Shown: positions 18,545 through 27,586, counted from the stretch's first letter. The stretch is 64,000 nt of DNA from Pontibacterium sinense (GCF_015209595.1 NZ_JADEYS010000021.1:35199-99198); one strand, 5' to 3'. The notes: generated from the letters alone by a model not told the origin. Translations and numbers: made by a program.

Positions 18545-18569
18545 AATCTTCACCCTCAAACCTTGGTGT

Positions 18570-20123
18570 TTAGAACTGATAGGTTACGGTCACGGCAGCC
18601 TGATCGTTGCCTTTAAACCAACCGAACAAGCTGCTGTCCTGCGCCTGCATATCGCCGAAGTTGCGCTGTGAACCATCGTCGAAGAACAGATCCAGCTCAC
18701 CCTTCACGCGCCAGTGATCACCCATGGTGTAAGTCACGCTTGGCACCACGAAGCCGCCACCGTATGTCAGGTCAAAACCGGTCACCAGCTCAGGTGTGAC
18801 ACGACCGTTCATATAGCTCGTACCCAAAATGAACGTCAGCAGGGAGCTGTGCTCTTTGCGATTTTCAGGCTGACCAACCAGCAGTTTCATGCCGTCCTGA
18901 TGATCCAGTACCCAGGTGTTAAACAGCTGAGTCGAGAAGAAAGCAGGTTTCTCGGTGCCTAGCAGGTCTTGGGTAAAGGCCAGGTTTTTATCGATACGGA
19001 ACATGGTGCGCAGCACGTCGCTCTGTTCGATACCACAGAAACCGTCGAGTACGGTTTTACAGTTACCCGGGGTGAATTTTCCGTTAGAGTCGCCCACGTT
19101 AAATGGCGCGTCTTTGATGTACGCAAACTCCGTACTCCAGACGAAATCACCCGCTTCGGAATAACCGTTCAGGGTGAAACCCAACACATCAATCGTTGGG
19201 AAGATAACTTCGCCGAATGTGGAGGCCTGATTGCTGGTGTAGGCTCCGTTAAATGCCGAAGCGTTGGCGAAGGCCGGGTTGGCATTCATCACCGGGTCCG
19301 GGTTGAAGGTACGCAGGTAGGCGAGGGAGTAGCCCAGATCGTTATAGGTACCGTTCCAGCGAATGCCGTACGTGGCATCGTCGGTATCAGCATCCGGGTG
19401 ATCATAGGAGTACGGCGTCGCCCCTGGGAAATTAACGGTTTTATACGGTGCGTTGGACCAGCGACCGCCTTCGATATCGTAGCTGTTGCCGATCTGGTCA
19501 TCGTTATCCCAACCCGGACGGTAAAGCAGCTGTAGCTGACCATCGGCTTCAGGGATGTCGATGATCGCATTGGCCATGATCAACGGTTTACGCAGATCTT
19601 CGTTGGCCGGTTCCAGAAAGGAACGCCAGCGGTAATCAAAACCGTGGATCATATCCAGTGCCTGAAAGAAGTCACTCTCCCCCCATGCGACTTGCTGCTT
19701 ACCCAGTTTCAGCTGAACACGGTCGGTCAGGAAAATGTCCAGATAGGCTTCGCGCAGTTCCTCTTCGTCGTAGTAATCACGTGGACCCTGATTACCAAAC
19801 GCACCACCGCTGTTGAGATCGCCACCGTAGGAGGTGGTCTGCTCACGGACTGCTCGTGCGACACCAATGAACGCCACGTCATCGGTCAGCTCCGCATTCC
19901 ACTCCAACTGCAGAGTGGTACGGTTCATCGACATGTCGCCTTTGGCGTCCATCGGACCACCGGGACCAATCGGTTCGTCCAGATTCCAGGACATGTGCTG
20001 GCGGATAAACCCGTCCAGCTGGACCGGGCCCAGTTCGTATGAAGCCTGCGCAGGCATGGAGGAGATCCCCATTGCGACTGCGACTGCCAGGCCGAGAGAC
20101 TTGCATTTATTCTTATTATTCAT
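18570..20123 (-). CDS. DUF1302 outer-membrane beta-barrel protein
   Basis: A 517-residue protein with signal peptide (LGLAVAVAMGISSMPAQA) and a C-terminal strand ending in aromatic VTVTYQF, as in outer-membrane barrels. Internal strands such as RVQLKLGKQQVAWGESDFF are typical of the DUF1302 family. The start at 20123 has GAGGTGATC upstream; the longer frame overlaps the MmpL gene. It is probably a channel for hydrophobic substrate entry, working with the adjacent DUF1329 and MmpL-like proteins. The transported compound is unknown. Confidence 0.87.
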   Translation of the reverse strand: MNNKNKCKSLGLAVAVAMGISSMPAQASYELGPVQLDGFIRQHMSWNLDEPIGPGGPMDAKGDMSMNRTTLQLEWNAELTDDVAFIGVARAVREQTTSYGGDLNSGGAFGNQGPRDYYDEEELREAYLDIFLTDRVQLKLGKQQVAWGESDFFQALDMIHGFDYRWRSFLEPANEDLRKPLIMANAIIDIPEADGQLQLLYRPGWDNDDQIGNSYDIEGGRWSNAPYKTVNFPGATPYSYDHPDADTDDATYGIRWNGTYNDLGYSLAYLRTFNPDPVMNANPAFANASAFNGAYTSNQASTFGEVIFPTIDVLGFTLNGYSEAGDFVWSTEFAYIKDAPFNVGDSNGKFTPGNCKTVLDGFCGIEQSDVLRTMFRIDKNLAFTQDLLGTEKPAFFSTQLFNTWVLDHQDGMKLLVGQPENRKEHSSLLTFILGTSYMNGRVTPELVTGFDLTYGGGFVVPSVTYTMGDHWRVKGELDLFFDDGSQRNFGDMQAQDSSLFGWFKGNDQAAVTVTYQF

Positions 20124-20145
20124 GATCACCTCATCACGTTTTCTT

Positions 20146-22482
20146 TTACACGGCATCCTGTCGATCACCGTAGATAAAGGCGGGTTTAAAGATGTAAGCC
20201 ATTGCTGGCATTACAAAGAGTGCAGTGAAGGCGGAAACTGTCAGCCACAGGGCTACCAGTAGACCCATCTCTGCCTGGAACTTGAGCGAGCTTTGATACA
20301 CCAGCAGCACAGATACGATGAGCACGAAGGCCGTAATCATCACACCCTTACCTGAGCTGTGCAGAGCACGTTCAATTGCAGTCAGGTCGTCGGCCCCTGT
20401 CCGCAGTTCCTGTTTGATGCGGTCACAGATATACAGCGCGTAATCCACTCCCAAACCGATGCCCAATGCGGCGACCGGAACGGTGTTGATGTTCATGCCG
20501 ATACCCATGTACGCCATAAAGCTGAAGGTCACGGTGTTAGAGAGCACCACCGGTACCATGAAGAACATTCCGGCCATGGAGGAGCGGTAGACCAGCGTGC
20601 AGAGGACCACCAGTACCAACAGTGCCAGTGCGATGGATTGCAGCTGACCGGAGAGAATCACTTCGTTCACGGCTGCAATAACGCCGATCAGGCCGCCAGC
20701 CAACTTGTACTCAGCGCCGTCCAGATTCTGCTCAGCGACAAACTCCTTGATGCGGGCAATAGTGGTGCGGATGGTTTCGCCCTGACGGTCACGGAAGAAC
20801 AATGTGACAGAGGCGTTTGCGCGTGCCGTATCCACGTAACGGTCCATATCCCCCGGCTCTGCGCCGGCTTCAAACATGTAGAGCAGCTCACCGTTGATAT
20901 CCTGCGTCGATCCCAGCTCTTCAAAACGTGGGTTGCCTTCACGCAAGGTGCGGTTGACCGCCGGTAAGATATCGCTCACCGATAGCGTGCCGCCTACTTC
21001 AGGCTGAACTTCGATAAAGCGCTGGAATTCCTGCAGGCTCTTCAGCACTTCCGGTTTCTTCGCGAGGTTTTCCTCATCACCGCCGACCACAATGAACATG
21101 CGGTCTGCACCCTGGAATTTCTCATTGATAGCAGCGGAATCCAGGTTGTAGGCGGAGTCTTGCCAGAGGATCGGTGAGCCTGGATTGGCATCGCCGACTT
21201 TCAGGTTAAGCGCGTAGTAACCGCAGCCCAGGAAGACAATGGCGGTCCAGATCAACATGACATAACGCATGCGGCTGACCACAACCCAATGGCACAGGTC
21301 CAGTACGCGGTGCATCAACCAGCTGACATTGATCGGATGCGCGTAACCGCGCGGGTGCTTAACCCATGACAGCAGAACCGGCGTCAGTAAGACGGAGCTG
21401 ATAGCGACCGTTCCGACCCACACAACAGCGAGCAGGGCCAGTTTCTGAAGCAGGGGGATGGGGCTTAGTGCAACAACCGCCACACAGCAGGCGTCAGTCG
21501 CGATACCCAGCATGCCGGGGCGTAGCAGCTCAGATAAGGTCGAATGCGCAGCGGCCCCTGCTTCTTCAGAACCGTCTTCGATCTGCTCCACTTCTTCGTT
21601 AAAGCGGGTGATGATCTGCACCGAATGCGAGACCGCACGGGCCGTGATCAACATCGCGATGACGATGACCAGAGGGTCAAAATGGATGCCCATCAGATTG
21701 GAGATGCCCAGCGCCCAGATAGCACTCACCGCACCAGAGATGATCGGCAGAATCGTGCCACGCCAAGTACGGTTGAGGACAAACAGCATCAGGACGAGTA
21801 TCAGACCTGCGAGCAAAACCAGATTCAACGTTTCCGGCAGGTAGTGGTTCACCCAGCCGTAGAGAATCGGGTCACCCACAACGCGGACTTTTACGCCCGG
21901 AACGCTGACGTTATTAACCAGCCCGTTGATCTCTTCAAAGGCCGTTTCGTAATCCAGCAGGCGATCGATAAAGTCGACCGTGATCAGCGTAGACGTCAGG
22001 TCTTCTGAGACATAAGGCCCGTAAACCAATGAGTTACGCAGAACTTTTTCGCGCAGTTCCTGTAGCTCGGCATCCGTTTCCGGAATCTCCGGCCACATCA
22101 ACGGCTTGGTTTCGATGCCTTCGGTGGAAGCTTTAACTTCCTTCAGCTTTTTGGATGCCAGCGAGATGATCTGAAACGGGTTAACCGCACTGACTTTCTG
22201 CAACTCACGGGTCAGGTTGTTCACCACCCCCAGCACTTCAGGCTGGAAGATGTCGCCATCTTCCACCTCCACCATGATGGTCACCAGATTGGAGCCACCA
22301 AAGGTGTCTTTAAACTCATTATGGGTTTTTACATATTCGTGATCGCTGGGCAGCAGATCCTGAAATACAGTTTTTACGTCAATCTTGACGGCTGAAAAGC
22401 TCATCGCGAAGGTGGCGAGGAAGACAACGCCTACCACCCAGACACGGAAACGGATCAGCCAACTGGCTAGATTTTCGCTCAT
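20146..22482 (-). CDS. MmpL/RND-superfamily inner-membrane transporter
   Basis: A 778-residue protein with two halves, each with one leading helix, a large periplasmic loop and a block of about five helices (for example TLNLVLLAGLILVLMLFVLN and SIALALLVLVVLCTLVY). It belongs to the hydrophobe/HAE2-like RND group related to MmpL, not to the three-part HAE1 drug pumps. Asp/polar residues in the helices (GIGLGVDYALYICDRI) fit proton coupling. Its neighbours suggest a machine moving hydrophobic aromatics or exporting a toxic intermediate. Direction of transport cannot be read from sequence. Confidence 0.87.
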   Translation of the reverse strand: MSENLASWLIRFRVWVVGVVFLATFAMSFSAVKIDVKTVFQDLLPSDHEYVKTHNEFKDTFGGSNLVTIMVEVEDGDIFQPEVLGVVNNLTRELQKVSAVNPFQIISLASKKLKEVKASTEGIETKPLMWPEIPETDAELQELREKVLRNSLVYGPYVSEDLTSTLITVDFIDRLLDYETAFEEINGLVNNVSVPGVKVRVVGDPILYGWVNHYLPETLNLVLLAGLILVLMLFVLNRTWRGTILPIISGAVSAIWALGISNLMGIHFDPLVIVIAMLITARAVSHSVQIITRFNEEVEQIEDGSEEAGAAAHSTLSELLRPGMLGIATDACCVAVVALSPIPLLQKLALLAVVWVGTVAISSVLLTPVLLSWVKHPRGYAHPINVSWLMHRVLDLCHWVVVSRMRYVMLIWTAIVFLGCGYYALNLKVGDANPGSPILWQDSAYNLDSAAINEKFQGADRMFIVVGGDEENLAKKPEVLKSLQEFQRFIEVQPEVGGTLSVSDILPAVNRTLREGNPRFEELGSTQDINGELLYMFEAGAEPGDMDRYVDTARANASVTLFFRDRQGETIRTTIARIKEFVAEQNLDGAEYKLAGGLIGVIAAVNEVILSGQLQSIALALLVLVVLCTLVYRSSMAGMFFMVPVVLSNTVTFSFMAYMGIGMNINTVPVAALGIGLGVDYALYICDRIKQELRTGADDLTAIERALHSSGKGVMITAFVLIVSVLLVYQSSLKFQAEMGLLVALWLTVSAFTALFVMPAMAYIFKPAFIYGDRQDAV

Positions 22483-22529
22483 GGAATAATCCCCGGTTTT
22501 ATTGTTCTTATTCGGTCGTGATTACGGCG

Positions 22530-23600
22530 TTAGCGGCTCTGATAAACCTGCCAGCGCGTCCCGTCCCAGCGGCCAATATTGCGGCCGGTATAGATCACAC
22601 CGTTATCGGTCAGGGCGATCGAGGTGTGCCAGGAAAGGTCTTTCGGGGCCAGACGACCCGCGCGCCAGTTGCTGCCATCGGCATCAGCTTTCAGCCACAA
22701 TCCTTTGCTGCCTGCGCCGTACCAGCGTTCCTGCAGTGGGTGCCAGCGCAAAGTAAAGATGTGCTCGGTGGTGACGTCCTGCCAGCTGCTTGCATTTGGT
22801 ACGCCCGGAGCGGCTTTAGCTTCCGGCAGATTGGCAAACTGATTGCCGATGCGCTGCCAGCTGTGGCCGCCGTCGGAGGTTTTCAGCAGAATGCCGTCTA
22901 ACCCTGCGGCGATACCGGTTTGGGCATCTACAAAGTCCACAGTCATAAGACTGCTTTCCACGGTGGATGGGATGTTTTTCCAGCTCTGGCCGCGATCTTC
23001 GGAGAGCAGAATGGTGCCGAACTCGCCCACGGCAACCAGTGCGCCATCTTTGCGTTCGGTGATCTCATTGAGGATGTAGTCGTCAGGCTCCAGCGCGTAT
23101 TTCCAGCTTTTGCCGTAGTCGTGGGACACGATGATGGTGCCAAACGATCCCACCGCCCAGGCTTCACCGTTGGCAAAGACCTTCACGTCCAATAGTTTGT
23201 TAACGACATCATTACGGGGTGCATCGGCCTGCCACCAGCTCTGGCCACCGTTTTCGGTGTACATCGCCACGCCGGTATTACCGACGATGATCGCCTTCTG
23301 GCTGTCCCATGCTGCAATGTCCTGCAGGTGAACGTTCGTGCCACTGTCCTGCACCTGCCAGCTCTGACCCGCGTCATCGCTGCGGACGATCTTGCCGTCA
23401 GCAGCCACGGCCCAAAGAACCTGAGGCTCAGGGTTAACCAGACCGTAGAAACGGTCGCGTGCTTCGATAGCGGTAGGAATAACCGTGCTGCCCACGGGCT
23501 CCGGTTTTACAAAGAGTCCAACGTAAAGCAGTCCGGCAATGACCAGCCATGGGCTGACGCCAACACCCAGGCGTGTCAGCTTGTTGAGAGCGGCTACCAT
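22530..23600 (-). CDS. YCF48/BNR beta-propeller protein
   Basis: A 356-residue protein with an N-terminal membrane anchor or signal (WLVIAGLLYVGLFVKP) and repeated SxDxGxSW-type blades: SDDAGQSWQVQDSG, TENGGQSWWQ, SHDYGKSWKY, SEDRGQSWKN and TSDGGHSWQR. This is the YCF48-like family, related to photosystem II assembly factor HCF136 but common beside RND/DUF1302/DUF1329 genes in degraders. It is the first gene of the transport operon, downstream of the promoter at 23715-23743. A scaffolding or assembly role for the transporter is inferred. Confidence 0.82.
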   Translation of the reverse strand: MVAALNKLTRLGVGVSPWLVIAGLLYVGLFVKPEPVGSTVIPTAIEARDRFYGLVNPEPQVLWAVAADGKIVRSDDAGQSWQVQDSGTNVHLQDIAAWDSQKAIIVGNTGVAMYTENGGQSWWQADAPRNDVVNKLLDVKVFANGEAWAVGSFGTIIVSHDYGKSWKYALEPDDYILNEITERKDGALVAVGEFGTILLSEDRGQSWKNIPSTVESSLMTVDFVDAQTGIAAGLDGILLKTSDGGHSWQRIGNQFANLPEAKAAPGVPNASSWQDVTTEHIFTLRWHPLQERWYGAGSKGLWLKADADGSNWRAGRLAPKDLSWHTSIALTDNGVIYTGRNIGRWDGTRWQVYQSR

Positions 23601-23685
23601 TTTTCACCTTTTTTGTTTTTGTTCTAAGGCGGTGTTCTTTGGTCTATAAGAGCCAATAGATCACCTTGGCAATTTTTCTCTCTCA

Positions 23686-23764
23686 TAGATTGAAAGTCTA
23701 TGGAAAGTCCATTTAGTATCATTACGAACAAAATTGATGTCAACTGCTTAATTAATAATTATGG
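23686..23764 (-). promoter_or_regulatory. Transport-operon promoter with tandem 11-bp operator repeats
   Basis: On the minus strand TTGACA (23743-23738), 17 bases, then GATACT (23720-23715) form a good sigma-70 promoter. Immediately downstream, over the expected start point, are ATTGAAAGTCT and ATGGAAAGTCC in tandem at 23689-23710, containing ATAGA/TCTAT and ATGGA/TCCAT dyads. ATTAATAATTATGG lies upstream at 23751-23764. The same two elements occur at 15484-15541, suggesting a shared repressor. Confidence 0.65.
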
Positions 23765-23928
23765 CAATGAGATAGTGCCTGTCTGGGCTTTTAAGAAAGG
23801 TTGCTTCTTGCTTTTGGAGAGCAGAAAGTGAGCCTTTGTCCAGTTTGGACAATGACTTAGATCATATTTGAAGCCGGTTTTAGCTATGAAAAGCGGGTGT
23901 ATGTTATTTATACAAATATATAAAGCAC
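23765..23928. other. Rest of the divergent intergenic region
   Basis: The gap between the YCF48-like gene (ends 23600 on the left) and the amidase (starts 23997) is nearly 400 bases. Apart from the two promoters listed, it is AT-rich with no ORF or hairpin that I can support. Confidence 0.5.
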
Positions 23929-23957
23929 TTGACTTGGCTGTAATTATTAATTAATCA
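23929..23957 (+). promoter_or_regulatory. Amidase-operon promoter
   Basis: TTGACT (23929-23934) and TAATCA (23952-23957) are 17 bases apart. The spacer contains TAATTATTAAT, the same core as the upstream element at 15528 and 23751 (there on the opposite strand). Confidence 0.45.
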
Positions 23958-23996
23958 CTATCTAATAACTATAAAAATTCAATAGAGATTAAATTA

Positions 23997-25286
23997 ATGA
24001 AAGATGGGTCATGCTTTATGTCCGTAGCGCAAACATCAGTGGCCCTAGCCTCTGGTCGGTTGTCAGCGGACGAGATAATGGAGCAGTTGCTGACACGAGT
24101 GGCAGCGCGCGATGAACAGGTTCTGGCCTGGAGCTGGCTGGACCCGGCGCAGGCACAAGCACGTGCCCGGCAGGCCGCTGAAGAGATTCGGCAGGGCGTG
24201 CGGCATTCACCGCTGCAAGGAATCCCGGTCGCCGTGAAGGATCTGATCGATACCGAAGGCATGCTGACGACCTACGGCTCCCCGATCTATAAAGACCATC
24301 ATCCCACCAGCGATGCGGCGATAGTCACTGCACTTAAGAAGGCGGGTGCCTATGTGATGGGTAAAACGGTCAGCACTGAGTTTGCCTGTTTTACCGCCGG
24401 TCCTACGATGAATCCCCACAATCCTGAATACAGCCCGGGCGGTTCCTCCAGCGGCTCCGCTGCCGCGGTGGCGGACGGTCAGGTGCCGTTTGCGATTGGC
24501 ACTCAAACCGCCGGTTCGGTGATTCGTCCGGCCGCATTTAACGGTGTAGTGGGGCTCAAGCCGAGTTATGGGGTGTTACCCACGGCCGGCACCTTTCCTC
24601 TCTGCCCTACGCTGGACACGTTAGGAACATTTTCCCGCACGGTGGGCGATCAGCGTCTGATTTTGACCGCATTAGCGCCGCACCTTCCTATCGCCAACGC
24701 CGTGAAGAATCCGAAAATTCTGGTATGCAAAACACCGTTCTGGTCGCAGGGCGACGACGAAATGCTCACCGAGTTTGACCAGTTTGTGGCCGACTGCCAG
24801 CAAGCAGGTGCGGACCTGGAGCACTACGAGATGGGGCCGGATTTCGCGGCGCTGTTAACCGCCCAGCAACAGATTATGGGGGTTGAAGCCAGCCGTGCAT
24901 TAAGCACCCATTACGATCAGCAGTGCGATCAGCTCAGTGCACCGTTGGTGGCGTTGATTGAGCAGGGTATGCAGGTCAACAACGCTGACGAAGCTGCGGC
25001 GCATAACCTTAAAGCACGATGCGCACACAAACTGCAGCAGCTGTTTCGGGATGCCGATTTCATTATTACCCCGGCCACTGCCGGAACCGCACCCAAACGG
25101 GTTGATGGCACAGGTGACCCGCTGTTCAACCGTATCTGGACCTTACTGGGATTACCCGCGATCACGTTTCCGATTGCCGAAGGTGAGAACGGCCTGCCAC
25201 TGGGCATTCAACTGATCGCCCCCTTGGGTGAGGACCATGCATTGATCGATTTTGCAGACAAGTTGCAGACGCTGACGCGGGCCTGA
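23997..25286 (+). CDS. Amidase-signature family amidohydrolase
   Basis: A 429-residue amidase. The Lys-cisSer-Ser triad is recognisable: Lys81 (VAVKDLIDTEG), the serine cluster in PGGSSSGSAAAVADG (about 150-154) and nucleophile Ser174 in TQTAGSVIRPAA. Such enzymes hydrolyse amides to acid and ammonia or amine. The start may instead be the ATG at 24018 (MSVAQTS), which removes seven residues; no ribosome site decides between them. It heads an operon with the M20-fold protein and the second C-C hydrolase and faces the transport operon across a shared control region, so it probably prepares an amide-bearing aromatic for, or during, the meta pathway. Confidence 0.85.
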   Translation: MKDGSCFMSVAQTSVALASGRLSADEIMEQLLTRVAARDEQVLAWSWLDPAQAQARARQAAEEIRQGVRHSPLQGIPVAVKDLIDTEGMLTTYGSPIYKDHHPTSDAAIVTALKKAGAYVMGKTVSTEFACFTAGPTMNPHNPEYSPGGSSSGSAAAVADGQVPFAIGTQTAGSVIRPAAFNGVVGLKPSYGVLPTAGTFPLCPTLDTLGTFSRTVGDQRLILTALAPHLPIANAVKNPKILVCKTPFWSQGDDEMLTEFDQFVADCQQAGADLEHYEMGPDFAALLTAQQQIMGVEASRALSTHYDQQCDQLSAPLVALIEQGMQVNNADEAAAHNLKARCAHKLQQLFRDADFIITPATAGTAPKRVDGTGDPLFNRIWTLLGLPAITFPIAEGENGLPLGIQLIAPLGEDHALIDFADKLQTLTRA

Positions 25287-25360
25287 TCCCAACAACGATT
25301 TCACACACCCTTTTTCCGCGGGCCTGGCCCGCGACGGCAGAATAACAATAAGGAGCCATC

Positions 25361-26683
25361 ATGAATCCTAAGCATCAACTGACCCCTGAACAGCAGGCGT
25401 GGTACGACAAAGCCTGTGCCTGCGTCGACAAAGAACGCTTACGCCAGCTGAATCTGGATCTGGTCAATATTCACAGCCCCACCGGCGCAGAGAAGGAAGC
25501 CAGTGAATTTATGAGCCGGTACATGGCTGATATGGGTCTTAATGCGAAATACCAACCGGTAAATGAGCTCAGCGGTAATGCGGTGGGTGAACTAAATGGT
25601 TCAGGTGAAGGGGCAACCATGTTGCTCTACGCACCGATTGATACCCATCTGGAGGGCAGCGAAGAGGATCTGCCGATGGTGGGTGATGAGCTGCGCGACG
25701 ACATGCGCCCACAAGGTTATCTACGTGATGATCTGGTCATTGGGCTGGGGTCATCCAATCCAAAAGGGATGGTGTCGGGTCTGGCGGAAGCGGTGAATGC
25801 CGTGGTCGATGCGGGTGTGCCACTGAAGGGTAATATCGTACTGGCGTTTGCCGGTGGCGGGATGCCGTCCATGGTGCCGGAGCGCAATAACTACGGTGTT
25901 TCTACCGGCGTGAGCTACATGCTAACCCACGGCGTGACCGCTGACTTCGGGATTATTTTTAAGCCGTGGTACGAGGTGTATCACGAACATCCGGGTATGT
26001 GTTGGTTTAAGGTCCGCGTGAAAGGGGATATGGGGTACTCCGGTATCCCGCGTGGTACACCGGGTTTCCGCAGTTCCATCGTGCCGGCTGCCACTGTGAT
26101 TCAGGAGCTGGAGCAGTGGTTGCCTGAATACACCAAAGCAAACACCTCCGATCAGATCGCCCCCGAGGGATGGATCGCAGCGGTGCGTTCCGGTTGGCCG
26201 CATCGTCCGGCATTCCCGGCGGCGACCACAGAGTTGTTTATCGATATGCGTTGTAATCCCCATCAGACCACCTCCGATGTGCGCCATCAGTTTGATCAGG
26301 CGATGAAAGACATCGTTGCCCGTCACCCTGAGGTGGAAGCCGATTGGGAGATGTATGCCTCGTGTCCGGGGTCTATGACACCGGAAGATCACTGGATTGT
26401 GCAGTCCGCACGTTCTGCCTGGGAAAATCAGGAAGGTAAAGAATATCCGGGCGCACCGATGCTCAGTGGTCAGACTGATGCGGCCATTATTAACAAGTTG
26501 GGAGTGCCGCTGGTGCGCGTCGGTTATCCGTGGATAGGTGATGCGGATGTGCCGGAAGAGTTTGCTGCTGGTCTGGGTGGGATGGGTGTGAGCAATATTG
26601 GCGATATGGTCGCGCCCGTGGAGAACATCATCTATTCCATCATCGACAGTATGACCCGTACCCGTGATGAAGTGGGTGTATAA
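25361..26683 (+). CDS. M20-peptidase-fold protein lacking canonical metal ligands
   Basis: A 440-residue protein aligned by eye to M20 amidohydrolases (ArgE/DapE/CPG2). The usual His-x-Asp is Pro-Ile-Asp (residues 92-94, APIDTH), the bridging Asp is Asn133 (GSSNPKG), the Glu-Glu pair falls in GGGM (165-168), and the dimer-domain His is replaced in GDMGYSGIP. A GQTDAAI segment near the C terminus keeps the fold signature. I recall related proteins with the same APIDTH and ASNPKG variants, so this looks like a distinct subfamily rather than random decay. AAGGAG precedes the ATG. It lies between an amidase and a C-C hydrolase; activity is unknown. Confidence 0.75.
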   Translation: MNPKHQLTPEQQAWYDKACACVDKERLRQLNLDLVNIHSPTGAEKEASEFMSRYMADMGLNAKYQPVNELSGNAVGELNGSGEGATMLLYAPIDTHLEGSEEDLPMVGDELRDDMRPQGYLRDDLVIGLGSSNPKGMVSGLAEAVNAVVDAGVPLKGNIVLAFAGGGMPSMVPERNNYGVSTGVSYMLTHGVTADFGIIFKPWYEVYHEHPGMCWFKVRVKGDMGYSGIPRGTPGFRSSIVPAATVIQELEQWLPEYTKANTSDQIAPEGWIAAVRSGWPHRPAFPAATTELFIDMRCNPHQTTSDVRHQFDQAMKDIVARHPEVEADWEMYASCPGSMTPEDHWIVQSARSAWENQEGKEYPGAPMLSGQTDAAIINKLGVPLVRVGYPWIGDADVPEEFAAGLGGMGVSNIGDMVAPVENIIYSIIDSMTRTRDEVGV

Positions 26684-26705
26684 GCTCAAACCTTAGGAGT
26701 TGATT

Positions 26706-27551
26706 GTGACCACATCATCCGAAATAACACCCGAAATTGGCCAGACCGTTCAGGTTGGCCAGTTTGCGGTGAACTATCACGATCAGGGGGCGGGCCGTCC
26801 GGTGTTGCTGTTACACGGTTCTGGCGCGGGTGTTTCCGCATGGGCCAACTGGCGCAATACGATTCCCGTCTTGGCTGAATTTCGGCGAGTGCTGGCCCCG
26901 GATCTGATCGGGTTTGGTTACACCGATGTGCCGGAGGATTATCAGTTCCATCATATGGACAGCTGGGTTGAGCAGATCATCGGTTTTATGGATGCGCTGG
27001 ATATTGCGCAGGCCGATTTTATCGGCAACTCCTTTGGTGCTTCGCTGACGCTGGCCCTGGTGGTTCGCCATCCTGAACGGGTGGGGCGGATGGTGTTGAT
27101 GGGCAGTGGCGGGCAGCCGTTTGTGGTGAACGAAAATCTGATGACACTCTGGGGCTATAAGCCCTCGCTGGAGAAGATGAAGCAGATTCTTCAGATCATG
27201 GCGTGGGATCAGTCGATAGCCACCGATGAACTGGCCGAGCTGCGTTACCGGGCCACCTTAAGGCCTGGGGCGCAGGAATTGTTCGAACGGGTCTTTCCGC
27301 CGCCCTATCAACGCTGGGCCGATGCACTGGTGATCGATGATGCGGATCTGGCTGAACTCGATCATCAGACGTTGCTGATCCATGGTCGGGATGATGCTGT
27401 GGTGCCGGTGCATGTGTCTGAAGACCTGTCACGTAAGATCAAACAGGCGCAGCTGCATATCTTTGGCTGTTGCGGTCACTGGACGCAGATCGAACAAGCT
27501 CCCCGTTTTAACCGGCTGGTGATCGATTTTTTGCAGGAGTCCAGCGCCTGA
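26706..27551 (+). CDS. Meta-cleavage product C-C hydrolase, copy 2
   Basis: A 281-residue paralogue of the hydrolase at 16230 with the same triad motifs (GNSFGA, HGRDDAV, GHWTQIEQ) and long shared stretches such as ANWRNTIPVLAEFRRV and DQSIATDELAELRYRAT. The GTG at 26706 is chosen, with AGGAG upstream; a TTG at 26700 is the alternative. It ends the amidase operon and is followed by a hairpin. Two such hydrolases in one cluster suggest two ring-cleavage products differing in side chain, or separately regulated isozymes. Confidence 0.9.
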   Translation: MTTSSEITPEIGQTVQVGQFAVNYHDQGAGRPVLLLHGSGAGVSAWANWRNTIPVLAEFRRVLAPDLIGFGYTDVPEDYQFHHMDSWVEQIIGFMDALDIAQADFIGNSFGASLTLALVVRHPERVGRMVLMGSGGQPFVVNENLMTLWGYKPSLEKMKQILQIMAWDQSIATDELAELRYRATLRPGAQELFERVFPPPYQRWADALVIDDADLAELDHQTLLIHGRDDAVVPVHVSEDLSRKIKQAQLHIFGCCGHWTQIEQAPRFNRLVIDFLQESSA

Positions 27552-27562
27552 ACGCGGGCATG

Positions 27563-27586
27563 AAAAAGGGGAGCGGATGGCTCCCC
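27563..27586 (-). terminator. Intrinsic terminator for the DUF6882-like gene
   Basis: GGGGAGC (27568-27574) and GCTCCCC (27580-27586) form a stem; read leftwards it is followed by TTTTT (27567-27563). It may also slow transcription from the hydrolase on the plus strand. Confidence 0.7.
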
